DNA of 64,000 bases from Sinanaerobacter sp. ZZT-01 (GTDB taxonomy: Bacteria; Bacillota; Clostridia; Peptostreptococcales; Anaerovoracaceae): NCBI RefSeq assembly GCF_035621135.1, contig NZ_CP141728.1, positions 2,976,001-3,040,000 of the forward strand, given 5' to 3'. A program made the translations under genes and the position numbers. Below the pieces are notes generated by a model. The model was given only the letters and a program-made list of their open reading frames with translations, did not search any database and was not told the origin of the DNA. Every line of letters starts with the position of its first letter. Position 1 is the stretch's first letter. Positions 47,191-56,742 of this stretch are shown in pieces.

Positions 47191-48201
47191 TTAATGCAAG
47201 ATAAAGCGATCTACATCATGAACTACGATATAAAACATCAACGCAAACAAGACTAACATTCCTGCAAAGTGGATCTTCGCCTCTAATTCATCACTGACCG
47301 CTTTTCCGGTAATAAGACGAACAACAAGAAAAACAAGTCTGCCTCCGTCCAACGCAGGGAAAGGAAGCATATTGACAATCGCTAAGTTTAAACTGATCAA
47401 TGCAGTGAAATTGACAATATATATGATTCCAAGCTTTGCTTGGTCATTAATAATAGAAACAATGCCGACTGGACCTACCAAATCATTCATAGAACCTTTT
47501 CCCGTAAACAACTGTCCCAGATAATCTACCATCTGCTTTGCAATGTCGCCGGTTGTAGTAAAACCTGTTTTAATTGCCATACCCGGTGATTTTTTTATCA
47601 GTGAAGTTACACCAATCATCCGCCGACCGCTTTCATTCTCCAGCACACCGCTCGTCAAGTTTATTTTTTCTCCGTTACGGTCCACTGTCAGAGCAAGAGT
47701 CTCTCCCGTACTTTCCGAAATGAGGGATAAAATATCCCCCCACTCTTTTACTTCCTGATTATTAATTCCTATAATGGTATCTCCGCTCATAATTCCGGCT
47801 TGATCCGCCGGAGAACCTTCCGAAACATCATCTATAATATTTGTCTGCATGCCGATAATCCCGGCCATCAACGCAATGATTATAACCGTCGTTAAAAGAT
47901 TCATAAAAGAACCGGCTACCAAAACAAGTGCTTTTGCCCAAAATGGCTTATTATTAAATGCATTGGGGTCATTTGAATCTTCGTCTTCCCCTTCCATTTT
48001 TACATAGCCACCAATCGGTAACGCACGGAGTGAATACTCGGTATCACCCTTCTTTCTCTGAAAAAGAAGCGGCCCCATTCCCAAAGAAAATTCGTTAACT
48101 CGTACTCCAACTGCTTTTGCACATAAAAAATGCCCCAGTTCATGAACGAAAATAAGAAAGCAAAAAATCAATATTGCATAAATAATTGTATTTAACCCCA
48201 T
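47191..48201 (-). CDS. rseP: Site-2 intramembrane zinc metalloprotease (RseP)
   Basis: A 336-residue RIP metalloprotease. The HELGH motif is in the first transmembrane helix (FVHELGHFLCAK), and the second catalytic motif LPFPALDGGRL is in the C-terminal helix. One PDZ domain (GSPADQAGIMSGDTIIGIN) lies between them. It cleaves membrane-embedded anti-sigma factors or other substrates. The location between dxr and ispG is the standard Firmicute order. Confidence 0.96.
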   Translation of the reverse strand: MGLNTIIYAILIFCFLIFVHELGHFLCAKAVGVRVNEFSLGMGPLLFQRKKGDTEYSLRALPIGGYVKMEGEDEDSNDPNAFNNKPFWAKALVLVAGSFMNLLTTVIIIALMAGIIGMQTNIIDDVSEGSPADQAGIMSGDTIIGINNQEVKEWGDILSLISESTGETLALTVDRNGEKINLTSGVLENESGRRMIGVTSLIKKSPGMAIKTGFTTTGDIAKQMVDYLGQLFTGKGSMNDLVGPVGIVSIINDQAKLGIIYIVNFTALISLNLAIVNMLPFPALDGGRLVFLVVRLITGKAVSDELEAKIHFAGMLVLFALMFYIVVHDVDRFILH

Positions 48202-48226
48202 AAGAATCCCCCTAACTATTCTTCAT

Positions 48227-49360
48227 TTAAATTAAAATTTCGGTTCTCGTTTGTGCATCAATATCTAAAATATCATCTAATGTCAAATGATACATCGGTT
48301 TATGTCTCTGCATGATGATTTCAAGGTTATTTTGAATGTCTGTAAATTTAATTTTTTTATCTAAAAACTTCTGCACTAATACTTCATTTGCTGCATTTAA
48401 AGCAACCGGATAGCTTCCCCCCGCTTCTAATGCATCATATGCCAGCCTTAAGCAAGAAAAAACGTCTGTATCTGCCTCTTCAAAGGTTAAAGTACCCAAT
48501 TTAAAAAAATCTACACTCTCAAATGTATTTTCTATACGATTTGGAAAACCAAAAGCATAGCTGATCGGTCCTCTCATATCCGGCATCCCCAGCTGTGCCA
48601 AAATAGAACGATCCTTAAATTCAATCATTGAATGGATTACACTTTGCGGATGCACGACTACTTGAATTTTTTCTGCCGGTACGTCAAACAACCAATGCGC
48701 TTCTATTATTTCCAATCCTTTATTCATTAAACTGGCAGAGTCAATTGTGATCTTATTCCCCATCACCCATTTCGGATGGTGTAAAGCCTGTTCTAAGGTA
48801 ACTTCTTCTAATGCCTGACTCGTATATCCTCTGAAAGGTCCGCCCGAAGCCGTTAATAGAATGCGATGTACCGCATTGTTTCTATTTCCCTGAAGACATT
48901 GAAATATAGCGCTGTGTTCACTATCTACAGGAAGAAGCTGAACCTCGTTTTTTTTCACAGCCTCCATAATAACTGCCCCACCGGCTACCAATGTTTCTTT
49001 ATTTGCAAGTGCAATGTTCTTTTTGGCACGAATTGCTTCATAAGTAGGTCTTAATCCCATCATTCCCATGAGAGAATTCAAAACCAAATCGCAGTCAGTC
49101 CCTGCTGCTGCTAAAATCATACCTTCTAATCCATATGAAAAATCAATTTTTGGAAATTCTTTCTTTAAGACTTTTGCGTCTTCTTCTAAGGCAGTTACTG
49201 CAAATGCCGGAGAATACTTCTTTAACTGCGTGCGGAATAGATCAATATTTGTTCCGCAGGTTAAGCTCTCCACTTCAAACAACTCTGAGTTGCGTTCCAC
49301 CACGTCTAATGCCTGCGTTCCAATTGATCCAGTGGACCCTAATATACATATTTTTTTCAT
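48227..49360 (-). CDS. dxr: 1-deoxy-D-xylulose-5-phosphate reductoisomerase
   Basis: A 377-residue enzyme converting DXP to MEP, the first committed step of the MEP pathway. The NADPH site is ILGSTGSIGTQALDVV; substrate and metal motifs are ANKETLVAGG, PVDSEHSAIFQCL, TASGGPFRG, HPKWVMGNKITIDSASLMNKGLE (seen in two adjacent blocks), and HPQSVIHSMIEF. The length is normal. Confidence 0.98.
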   Translation of the reverse strand: MKKICILGSTGSIGTQALDVVERNSELFEVESLTCGTNIDLFRTQLKKYSPAFAVTALEEDAKVLKKEFPKIDFSYGLEGMILAAAGTDCDLVLNSLMGMMGLRPTYEAIRAKKNIALANKETLVAGGAVIMEAVKKNEVQLLPVDSEHSAIFQCLQGNRNNAVHRILLTASGGPFRGYTSQALEEVTLEQALHHPKWVMGNKITIDSASLMNKGLEIIEAHWLFDVPAEKIQVVVHPQSVIHSMIEFKDRSILAQLGMPDMRGPISYAFGFPNRIENTFESVDFFKLGTLTFEEADTDVFSCLRLAYDALEAGGSYPVALNAANEVLVQKFLDKKIKFTDIQNNLEIIMQRHKPMYHLTLDDILDIDAQTRTEILI

Positions 49361-49384
49361 TCAACTTCACCATTTTTCATTGCT

Positions 49385-50176
49385 TCATTTTAAAACCAAG
49401 ACTATATAATAATATACCATTGGTGCAGTAAATAGTACGCTATCAAAACGATCCATAATTCCACCGTGCCCAGGTATTAGTTTTCCATAATCCTTAATTC
49501 CCATTTTTCTCTTAAAAATGGAAGCTGTCAAGTCTCCAAATTGAGAAATAATTCCACCTAATGCTCCAATAATCATGCAGTGTATCATAAATTGCGGCAA
49601 AACAAAATATCCAAACAGTCCACACAGTATCATGCTCCCTAAGGTACCCCCAACAGAACCCTCTACCGTTTTTTTCGGACTGATCTTCGGACAAAGCTTA
49701 TGTTTTCCAAATAAATATCCAGAAAAATAAGCCATAATATCCGTACCGAAAGCCGTTAAAAATACGAGCCAAATAAAAATATGCTGCGTAGACGCAATCA
49801 GCTGCACGTGAAATGAAAAATAGACCACATAAAAAATTCCAGTAATCGTAACCATGGCATCTTCCAGCTTGCGTTTTTCAATTTGAAAAAGAGTGAGCAA
49901 AGACAGTAAAATAACCCCGAAAAACCAAAACATCATCCATTCATTCTGCATATATCCTAAAATTATTTTAGATAGATGAATCAGATATAATGAAACAATT
50001 GCAACTAATGCAACTGGGTAATTTGCATGGATATCGAGGACTTCAAAGCCTCTATAAAATTCACGGACACCAATTAGTCCCACCAAAAAACAGGCAAGCA
50101 TCAATGGGTAGCCACCGTAATATATCACGAGCAATAGCGGAAGCATTGCCAGTGATGAAAGAATTCTCGTTTTCAT
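49385..50176 (-). CDS. cdsA: Phosphatidate cytidylyltransferase
   Basis: A 263-residue membrane enzyme that makes CDP-diacylglycerol, with about seven or eight transmembrane segments. The CDS signature is SIFKRKMGIKDYGKLIPGHG followed by GIMDRFDSVLF, and the ISPKKTVEGSVGG motif lies before it. The start codon touches the uppS stop, so the two are translationally coupled. Confidence 0.96.
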   Translation of the reverse strand: MKTRILSSLAMLPLLLVIYYGGYPLMLACFLVGLIGVREFYRGFEVLDIHANYPVALVAIVSLYLIHLSKIILGYMQNEWMMFWFFGVILLSLLTLFQIEKRKLEDAMVTITGIFYVVYFSFHVQLIASTQHIFIWLVFLTAFGTDIMAYFSGYLFGKHKLCPKISPKKTVEGSVGGTLGSMILCGLFGYFVLPQFMIHCMIIGALGGIISQFGDLTASIFKRKMGIKDYGKLIPGHGGIMDRFDSVLFTAPMVYYYIVLVLK

Positions 50177-50902
50177 TTACACTCCTCCATAACGTCTCTT
50201 TCTATGCTGAAACGAAGCAATGGCAGTTTCTAAGTCTTTTGGGGTAAAATCGGGCCAAAGTACATTGGTATAAACAAATTCACTGTAAGCCGACTGCCAT
50301 AACAAATAATTGCTTAATCTCATTTCTCCGCTTGTTCGAATCACTAAATCCGGATCAGGAATCCCTTTGGTATATAATTTTGATGCAAAGTATTCTTCTG
50401 TCATTTGCTCTTCAGAAATTTTCCCCTCGGAAAAATCTTTTGCTAAGAGCTGCGCTGCTCTTAAGATCTCTCTTCTGCCACCGTAGTTTAAAGCAATGTT
50501 AAATTGAAGTCCGGTATTATCTCTCGTCGTTTCCAAAGATTTTTCCAATTTGGTTAATGCCTCTTTGGGAAGCTGCTGATAATCACCTAAAATATTTACT
50601 TTTACATTATTTTTATGAAGCTCGGCCAATTCTTTCTCTATATATATGATCAGGAGCTTAAAAATGCCTTTTACTTCTTCCTCCGGACGTTTCCAATTTT
50701 CCGTAGAAAAAGCATAGACCGTTAAATGCTTAAGTCCTAAAACCGAAGATGCTTTCACAATCTCTTTTAATGCAATCATACCTGCATTATGTCCTGCTAC
50801 TCTTGGTAAGTTTCTTTTCTTGGCCCATCTTCCGTTTCCATCCATAACAATCGCTACATGCTTTGGTATCGTCTGCTTGTCCAATGTCCTTGGTATATCC
50901 AT
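50177..50902 (-). CDS. uppS: Undecaprenyl diphosphate synthase (isoprenyl transferase)
   Basis: A 241-residue cis-prenyltransferase that makes the C55 carrier lipid for peptidoglycan. The start is ATG 50902, with GTGAGG six bases upstream; an in-frame GTG at 50914 overlaps that site. Catalytic motifs are VAIVMDGNGRWAKKR, the AGHNAGM block, FSTENWKRP, and RTSGEMRLSNYLLWQSAYSE. The length is normal. Confidence 0.97.
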   Translation of the reverse strand: MDIPRTLDKQTIPKHVAIVMDGNGRWAKKRNLPRVAGHNAGMIALKEIVKASSVLGLKHLTVYAFSTENWKRPEEEVKGIFKLLIIYIEKELAELHKNNVKVNILGDYQQLPKEALTKLEKSLETTRDNTGLQFNIALNYGGRREILRAAQLLAKDFSEGKISEEQMTEEYFASKLYTKGIPDPDLVIRTSGEMRLSNYLLWQSAYSEFVYTNVLWPDFTPKDLETAIASFQHRKRRYGGV

Positions 50903-50959
50903 AAATAGCCTCACTTCTCTTTTTATATCAAAATCAGGTCGGGCAAATGCCCGACCTTA

Positions 50960-51166
50960 TTATTTCTGAAAAAGATCAGGAACTTTACATACGTATATTT
51001 GATAAATCCCATCATTCTTTTTCTGTTTTATCACTCTTTGAAAGCCAAGAACGGCATCTTTCTTCGTGGGTATTGTCTCAATGACTTGATAAGGAATCTC
51101 TTTTAATTGCAATATCTTTACCGCATCTTCCAACATCATTCCAAGTAAATCCGGAAAATCTATCAA
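50960..51166 (-). CDS. Small PASTA-like protein between uppS and frr
   Basis: A 68-residue protein without a signal peptide or membrane segment, starting at TTG 51166, with AGGAGA nine bases upstream. The layout (PDLLGMMLEDAVKILQLKEI then RVIKQ near residue 43 and a final VPD) is like one PASTA repeat, but I cannot name a family. It sits tightly between frr and uppS (11 and 57 bases), so it is likely expressed. Confidence 0.6.
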   Translation of the reverse strand: MIDFPDLLGMMLEDAVKILQLKEIPYQVIETIPTKKDAVLGFQRVIKQKKNDGIYQIYVCKVPDLFQK

Positions 51167-51176
51167 TACACATCTC

Positions 51177-51731
51177 CTATACTTCCATTAATTCTTTATC
51201 TTTTTCTGCAACAATGTTGTCAATATCTTTGATACATTTATCTATTTGTTTCTGAATCTGATCCTGCAACTTTTTACTTTCGTCTTCAGTCAATTCTCCC
51301 GCTTTCTCTTCTTTCTTGATATGGTCGTTCGCATCTCTTCGACTGTTTCTAATTGCAATTTTTGCATCTTCACCAATTTTTTTAATCTGTTTTGCAAGCT
51401 CTTTTCTTCTTTCTTCTGTCAGCGGTGGAATAACCAAACGAATGACTTTACCGTCATTAGAAGGATTAATTCCTAAATTAGCCATATTAATAGCTTTTTC
51501 GATGTCAGAAACCACCTTTGGATCAAATGGTGTAATCATAAGGGTTCTTGGATCAGGAACCCCTATATTTGCAAGATTTTTTAAAGGAGTCTCTACACCG
51601 TAATATTCTACGGTCACTTTATCAAGCAGTGCGGCATTGGCTCGTCCTGCTCGTACAGTATTTAATTCTGATTTCAAAACCCCCAATGTTTTCCCCATTT
51701 TATCCGTTAAGATTTCTTGGATCGTACTCAT
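51177..51731 (-). CDS. frr: Ribosome recycling factor
   Basis: A 184-residue factor that splits the post-termination ribosome with EF-G. Typical segments are LNTVRAGRANAALLDKVTVE, YYGVETPLKNLANIGVPDPR (in two adjacent pieces), NDGKVIRLVIPPLTEERRK, and the C-terminal helical IKKEEKAGELTEDE. The length is normal. It lies between pyrH and the small ORF. Confidence 0.98.
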   Translation of the reverse strand: MSTIQEILTDKMGKTLGVLKSELNTVRAGRANAALLDKVTVEYYGVETPLKNLANIGVPDPRTLMITPFDPKVVSDIEKAINMANLGINPSNDGKVIRLVIPPLTEERRKELAKQIKKIGEDAKIAIRNSRRDANDHIKKEEKAGELTEDESKKLQDQIQKQIDKCIKDIDNIVAEKDKELMEV

Positions 51732-51751
51732 AATAAATCCTCCTAAATGTT

Positions 51752-52456
51752 TTATTTTATTATCGTTCCTATTTTTTCACCGTATACGGCTTTTATAACA
51801 TTATTTTTCTCGGACAATCCGAATACATGAATCGGAATATGATTGTCCATACAAAGAGACGCTGCGGTCGAATCCATAACACCAAGTCCTTTATCTAACA
51901 AATCCTTGTGAGTCAGTGTATCAAAACGCTTTGCATTCGAATTTGTTTCCGGATCGCAATCATAAACAGCATCCACTTTTTTTGCCAGCAGAATAATATC
52001 TGCTTCAATTTCCGCTGCACGAAGAGCAGCTGTTGTATCAGTTGAAAAAAATGGATTTCCCGTACCTGCTGCAAATATAACAACAATATTCTTTGCTAAA
52101 TGAGACATCGCTCTTCTTCGAATATATGGCTCTGCAATTTCACGCATTTCAATCGCAGTCTGCACTCTGGTCGGAATCCCTTGCGCTTCAAATGCATCTT
52201 GTAAAGCTAACGAATTAATAACCGTTGCAAGCATTCCCATGTAGTCTGCTGTTGCACGATCCATGCTCTTACTGGTTCTTCCACGCCAGAAATTTCCGCC
52301 TCCTACAACAACTGCAACTTGTACTCCAATTTCCAAAAGTCCTTTTACTTCTTTCGCTACGGAAATCAACATTTCATCGTCTAACCCTGTCTTTTTGTTA
52401 CCGGCAAGGGCTTCTCCGCTAATTTTAAGTAATACTCTTTTATACTTTGGCTCCAT
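51752..52456 (-). CDS. pyrH: UMP kinase
   Basis: A 234-residue amino-acid-kinase-fold enzyme that makes UDP from UMP. The start is ATG 52456 ([17 protein letters not shown]), with AAAGGA seven bases upstream; an ATG six bases earlier is too close to that site. Other motifs are [20 protein letters not shown], and [19 protein letters not shown]. It starts the frr-uppS-cdsA-dxr operon. Confidence 0.97.
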   Translation of the reverse strand: MEPKYKRVLLKISGEALAGNKKTGLDDEMLISVAKEVKGLLEIGVQVAVVVGGGNFWRGRTSKSMDRATADYMGMLATVINSLALQDAFEAQGIPTRVQTAIEMREIAEPYIRRRAMSHLAKNIVVIFAAGTGNPFFSTDTTAALRAAEIEADIILLAKKVDAVYDCDPETNSNAKRFDTLTHKDLLDKGLGVMDSTAASLCMDNHIPIHVFGLSEKNNVIKAVYGEKIGTIIK

Positions 52457-52504
52457 TCTCATGTCCTTTCAATTTGGTTATTAACTTACTTAATTTCAAC
52501 AAAA

Positions 52505-52527
52505 GGACACTACTGTCTATAGTGTCC
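52505..52527 (-). terminator. Terminator of hcp
   Basis: On the minus strand GGACACTA pairs with TAGTGTCC over a seven-base loop, followed by TTTTG. It lies about 55 bases after the hcp stop. Confidence 0.8.
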
Positions 52528-52582
52528 CTTTATTATAGCATATTCAATTTTATTTTTCCATACCGGACTTCTCAAAAAATTT

Positions 52583-54208
52583 TTATTGCATGAACAATTC
52601 AATATCCGAATCAACCTCTCCAATTCCCGAGATGCCGAATTTTTCTACCAGTACATTTGCAACATTTGGAGAAAGAAAACCTGGAAGTGTCGGACCAAGA
52701 TGGATATTCTTTACTCCTAAATACAATAATGCAAGTAAAACGATCACTGCCTTTTGCTCATACCATGCAATGTTATAAGCAATCGGAAGTTCATTTATAT
52801 CATCCAGTCCAAACACCTCTTTCAGCTTCAATGCAATGACAACTAATGAATAAGAATCGTTGCATTGCCCTGCGTCTAGCACTCTTGGAATTCCTCCGAT
52901 ATCACCCAAATTCAATTTATTATAACGGTATTTTGCACACCCTGCGGTTAAAATAATCGTGTCCTTCGGCAGCTTCTGTGCAAATTCAGTGTAATAATCT
53001 CTCGATTTCATTCTACCGTCACAGCCTGCCATTACAAAGAACTTTTTAATGGCACCGGATTTCACAGCGTCAACGACTTGATCTGCAAGTGCGAGTACTT
53101 GATTATGTGCAAAACCTCCGACAATACTTCCCGTCTCAATTTCATCTGGAGCAGGTAATGTTTTTGCAAGCTCTATGAGTGCTGAAAAGTCTTTCTTTCC
53201 GTCCTCTCGCGGTATGATATGAGAACATCCTGGAAATCCAGCCGAACCGGTTGTAAAAATACGACTTCGAACTTCCTCGCTTTTTGGAGGAACAATGCAA
53301 TTGGTAGTAAACAAAATCGGTCCATGAAAAGATTCAAATTCTGAGATCTGCTTCCACCATGCATTCCCGTAATTACCTACAAAATGGCTGTATTTCTTAA
53401 AAAACGGATAATAATGAGCCGGCAGCATTTCTCCGTGCGTATAGATATCGACTCCCGTATCCTTCGTTTGCTCTAAAAGCTGTTCTAAATCCGTTAAATC
53501 ATGACCGGAAATTAGGATAGCAGGGTTTCCCTTTACTCCAATATCTACCGTAGTAATTTCAGGATTTCCATATTTTGATGTATTCGCTTCATCCAGTAAA
53601 GCCATAACCTTTACGCCGTATTCTCCTGTTTTTAAAGTAAGTGCAACCAGATCATCCGCATCTAAGCTATCATCTAAAGTTGCTGCCATTGCTTCATAAA
53701 TAAATGCGTAAATATCCATATCTTCTTTGCCTAGATTTTTCGCATGTTCCGCATAAGCTGCCATTCCTTTTACGCCGTAAATAATCATTTCACGAAGAGA
53801 ACGTATATCTTGATTCTCTGTTGCCAAAACGCCGACTGAAGCAGCTTTTTCTAACATAGATGCTCTCGTATCTGTTTCAAAGCTTGCTGCATCGTGATTA
53901 TCTAACTTTACGTTATTTCTTAAATCATTTCGAATATCAATTAACTTTTTTATCTGCTGTTCAATTGCAATATCATTGAAATTTGCATTTGTAATTGTCA
54001 TAAACAAACTGTTAAGCACCTCATGGTTTACATCATTTAAAGTTTCTGCTTTTAAATCACCTTTTATGACGATTTGAGAGATGCCTTTGACTGTATAAAT
54101 TAGTAAATCCTGAAGTTTTGCAACCTCTTCACTCTTCCCACATACTCCACGAATTTCACAACCAGTACCTTTTGCAGTTTCCTGACATTGATAACAATAC
54201 ATGCTCAT
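52583..54208 (-). CDS. hcp: Hydroxylamine reductase / hybrid-cluster protein
   Basis: A 541-residue iron-sulfur protein with an N-terminal cluster site [19 protein letters not shown] (C-x2-C-x8-C-x5-C, the form found in strict anaerobes) and the hybrid 4Fe-2S-2O cluster ligands further on (ISGHDL, the CIVPP, GCDGR and [10 protein letters not shown] segments, QCNDSYS, and WYEQKA). It reduces hydroxylamine or NO and is a nitrosative-stress protein. Expression appears controlled from a palindrome-plus-TATAAT promoter in the preceding intergenic region. Confidence 0.96.
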   Translation of the reverse strand: MSMYCYQCQETAKGTGCEIRGVCGKSEEVAKLQDLLIYTVKGISQIVIKGDLKAETLNDVNHEVLNSLFMTITNANFNDIAIEQQIKKLIDIRNDLRNNVKLDNHDAASFETDTRASMLEKAASVGVLATENQDIRSLREMIIYGVKGMAAYAEHAKNLGKEDMDIYAFIYEAMAATLDDSLDADDLVALTLKTGEYGVKVMALLDEANTSKYGNPEITTVDIGVKGNPAILISGHDLTDLEQLLEQTKDTGVDIYTHGEMLPAHYYPFFKKYSHFVGNYGNAWWKQISEFESFHGPILFTTNCIVPPKSEEVRSRIFTTGSAGFPGCSHIIPREDGKKDFSALIELAKTLPAPDEIETGSIVGGFAHNQVLALADQVVDAVKSGAIKKFFVMAGCDGRMKSRDYYTEFAQKLPKDTIILTAGCAKYRYNKLNLGDIGGIPRVLDAGQCNDSYSLVVIALKLKEVFGLDDINELPIAYNIAWYEQKAVIVLLALLYLGVKNIHLGPTLPGFLSPNVANVLVEKFGISGIGEVDSDIELFMQ

Positions 54209-54316
54209 AAATTTACCTCCTAAATTTTACCTTAGTTTTTAATCGGCTTCTTGACGATAAAAATATGGTGTTGATAAATGTTTCGTCTGAATTTTATTTC
54301 CATATTGTTTTTCGTT

Positions 54317-54364
54317 ATGTCTGATTATAGCATTGTGTTATGAAAAGTATGTAACGGATGTTAC
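54317..54364 (-). promoter_or_regulatory. hcp promoter with a CRP/FNR-type palindrome
   Basis: On the minus strand TATAAT (54324-54329) sits downstream of the palindrome GTAACATCCGTTAC (54351-54364). The palindrome centre is about 41 bases before the predicted start site (about 54317), the class II position for a CRP/FNR-family activator such as HcpR. Confidence 0.6.
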
Positions 54365-54520
54365 GCATAATAAATATTATTTATTTTTATAATAATTCTC
54401 AAAATCTTATCTATGAGTCTGCCGTCATTTTTAATCCAAGTCAATTGAGATATCATCTTGCTCTGACTCAGGACGCCCCATCGTCTCGCCTTTCTTTATC
54501 ACACAACCTGAGATCGTCTC

Positions 54521-54555
54521 AAAAAAAATCGTTATCCAACCTTTGTTGAATAACG
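54521..54555 (-). terminator. Terminator after the DUF3892 gene
   Basis: On the minus strand CGTTATTCAAC pairs with GTTGGATAACG (54530-54555) followed by eight T. It lies about 70 bases after the DUF3892 stop. Confidence 0.8.
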
Positions 54556-54625
54556 GTTTTTATTTCAATCACATCCCGGATTAAAGGATGGTCTAATTAA
54601 ATCTAACAGATAAATAAATATCTTT

Positions 54626-54928
54626 TTAATTCCTTGGAGAAACAGAAGGAAGGTTGCTTAAATTATTTTCATCATTTCCATCGGGAAGAGATTTTAAATA
54701 TTCATTCCCATTTCTTACTGCAACACCAACCCCTTGAATGCCTCCGTCCTTGGCAAGCTGTACACCTTCATCTTTTCCCAAAACTCGTCCATCTGATAAT
54801 TGATATCCCGTAACACGACCATTTTCTTTCACCAGTCCGATAATTTCTTTGGCATTTTCATTTGGTGTCGGAACTTCCTCCATTGCCATCATAGGCAAAC
54901 TTGATAAATTTTTCTGATTATTAGCCAT
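54626..54928 (-). CDS. DUF3892 domain small protein
   Basis: A 100-residue protein. The central IIGLVKENGRVTGYQLSDGR, followed by VLGKDEGVQLAKDGGIQGVG, is the DUF3892 domain, and the protein ends in NLSNLPSVSPRN. The N-terminus NLSSLP echoes the C-terminal NLSNLP. No function is known. The start has GGAGGG ten bases upstream. It follows the radical SAM gene by 88 bases on the same strand without a clear terminator, so it may share its transcript. Confidence 0.75.
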   Translation of the reverse strand: MANNQKNLSSLPMMAMEEVPTPNENAKEIIGLVKENGRVTGYQLSDGRVLGKDEGVQLAKDGGIQGVGVAVRNGNEYLKSLPDGNDENNLSNLPSVSPRN

Positions 54929-55016
54929 ATCTTTTTACCCTCCACTTCATCTGCTCGATGCTCTCTGATATTTTTAAAAATAGTTTGCTAATAATACAAA
55001 AAAAATATTCTAATTT

Positions 55017-56393
55017 CTAAATTATCTTTTTATCACATTTTACGCATTCTGCACAAGGATGGGTTTTCTCCCATAATTCATCAGCAAGTGGTGCCCAATT
55101 TTGGGCAGAAGCAACACATTTGTCACTCAAGTTTCGTACATCTTCAGGTGCTTCTAAGTCTGTAGAATGTGCCTCTGAAGACTCTACCATTGCCGTTAAT
55201 CTTCCCGGATTATCAAGAAGCGGGCAAGGACGCAAGTGGTTTTCGTTAAATGGCTGATTCTTCCTATATTCCATAAATAAAGGTGAGTGCAATGCATCTA
55301 ATAAGGAATCCTTATGAATATTCGAATTGGAATAATGAATAAAAGCACATGGCTCAATATCACCATTCGCATTAATATGTAAATAATTTCTGCCGCCGGC
55401 AATACACCCGTTTATATATTCTCCGTCGTTCCAGAAATCAATTGTTAACAATGGTTTTGTCTTTCGGAAATTCCTAATTTGATGATACATATATTCACGT
55501 TGTTCCGCAGTCGCCATCAACTCCGGAACCGCTTCCTTTCCAACCGGCATATATGTAAAGAACCAACAAAATTTAGCTCCCCATTGAATCATTTGGTCAA
55601 AATACGCTTCGCTTCCTATCACGTCATAATTTTTCTTTGTGTAGCAACAAGAAATACCAAATGGCAGCTTCTTTTCTTTTAGAATTTTCATTGCACATAC
55701 GACTTTAGAAAAAGTGCCTTCGCCCCGGCGAAAATCTGTTTCTTTTTCAAAGCCTTCTACACTGATCGCAGGAACAAAATTTTTAACATCTAACATTGCT
55801 TCTGCAAATTCTTCATCGATCAACGTACCATTTGTAAATGCTGTAAAAACACAGTCGGGATGTTTTTTACAAAGTTCAAGAATATCTTTTTTCCGAACCA
55901 GCGGCTCTCCCCCAGAGTATAAGAACATATGGATTCCTAATTCTTTTGCCTGCTCAACAATGCTGCTTAGCGTCTCAAAGCTCATATTTAGCTTATCTCC
56001 GTATTCTGCAGCCCAGCATCCCGTACAATGCAAATTACAAGCGGAAGTCGGGTCCATTAGAATCGCCCATGGCACATTGCAATCATATTTTTGTTTAGAA
56101 GCTTTAATCTTCTGCGAACCAAGCAATGTCGCATTTAATACGAAATTTTCAAATAACGTTTTTCGCACTTCACTGTCTATATCCGTATAAAGACTATGAA
56201 TCAGCTGATACCAGTTATTATTTTCGTCCGAGATTATTTGACGAATTGCACGACGCTGCTCAGGATAAACGTCTTTTTTGGAAAACCGGTCAATCCATTC
56301 CATTAATTTGGGAAGGTTTTTTTCGGGATCCTTATCCAAATAATGAAAGGCTTGAACTAGCCCCAAACATTTTACACTTTCTGCAATGCTCAT
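55017..56393 (-). CDS. Radical SAM protein with a C-terminal SPASM-like Cys region
   Basis: A 458-residue radical SAM enzyme. The first about 100 residues are a helical domain. The cluster motif C119-x3-C123-x2-C126 (TSACNLHCTGCWAAEYG) is typical, with LYSGGEP as the SAM-binding GGE motif. A C-terminal Cys set (CIAGGRN, IEPCAF, RPCPLL, CAECVKCDK) suggests a SPASM-type auxiliary cluster. SPASM enzymes modify peptides or act as anaerobic sulfatase-maturating enzymes; the substrate is unknown. The adjacent DUF3892 protein is one conceivable partner. The long helical N-terminus is unusual for a SPASM enzyme. Confidence 0.87.
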   Translation of the reverse strand: MSIAESVKCLGLVQAFHYLDKDPEKNLPKLMEWIDRFSKKDVYPEQRRAIRQIISDENNNWYQLIHSLYTDIDSEVRKTLFENFVLNATLLGSQKIKASKQKYDCNVPWAILMDPTSACNLHCTGCWAAEYGDKLNMSFETLSSIVEQAKELGIHMFLYSGGEPLVRKKDILELCKKHPDCVFTAFTNGTLIDEEFAEAMLDVKNFVPAISVEGFEKETDFRRGEGTFSKVVCAMKILKEKKLPFGISCCYTKKNYDVIGSEAYFDQMIQWGAKFCWFFTYMPVGKEAVPELMATAEQREYMYHQIRNFRKTKPLLTIDFWNDGEYINGCIAGGRNYLHINANGDIEPCAFIHYSNSNIHKDSLLDALHSPLFMEYRKNQPFNENHLRPCPLLDNPGRLTAMVESSEAHSTDLEAPEDVRNLSDKCVASAQNWAPLADELWEKTHPCAECVKCDKKII

Positions 56394-56441
56394 ACAAAAT
56401 CACTCCTTTTTCTACCTTTAATATAACTCTCTCATTCAAAA

Positions 56442-56506
56442 AAAATATAGACAAAACCTACCTCATGTTTAAATACTGGACATCTCATAAGGATTGTCTA
56501 TATTTT
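56442..56506. repeat. Perfect 13-base inverted repeat upstream of the radical SAM gene
   Basis: AAAATATAGACAA (56442-56454) and TTGTCTATATTTT (56494-56506) with a 39-base interior, about 50 bases before the radical SAM start. The interior is itself partly self-complementary. It may be an RNA hairpin or a site for a regulator. Confidence 0.5.
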
Positions 56507-56637
56507 GCTCACAAAATAAATATAAGTCAATTATCTTTATAGGTTTCGGGTTGTACATCTAAATTTTCATATTCATTTATTCATTCCTTATATTCTACGT
56601 ATGACTTTTTACGATTATGCTTAAAGAAAAAAATTTA

Positions 56638-56680
56638 ACTCAGCAAAAAATAGATTTTTACTGAGTGATTATGTTATACT
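56638..56680 (+). promoter_or_regulatory. Promoter region of the MerR gene with palindrome
   Basis: ACTCAG (56638-56643) and CTGAGT (56661-56666) form an inverted repeat, and TATACT (56675-56680) is a -10 candidate. The -35 is not clear; MerR-type promoters often have long spacers. The palindrome could be the operator used for autoregulation. Confidence 0.45.
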
Positions 56681-56742
56681 AGGCTCTCTTCAATTTTAAA
56701 TTTTTTTAAGATGTATTATTTCTTGATTTAATAGAGGTGTCT

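Noticed and set aside
54445-54495. A 16-codon minus-strand peptide frame (MGRPESEQDDISIDLD) with AAAGG upstream
   Set aside because: It lies beyond the DUF3892 terminator, has no visible promoter, and such short frames occur by chance. Not enough to call a gene.
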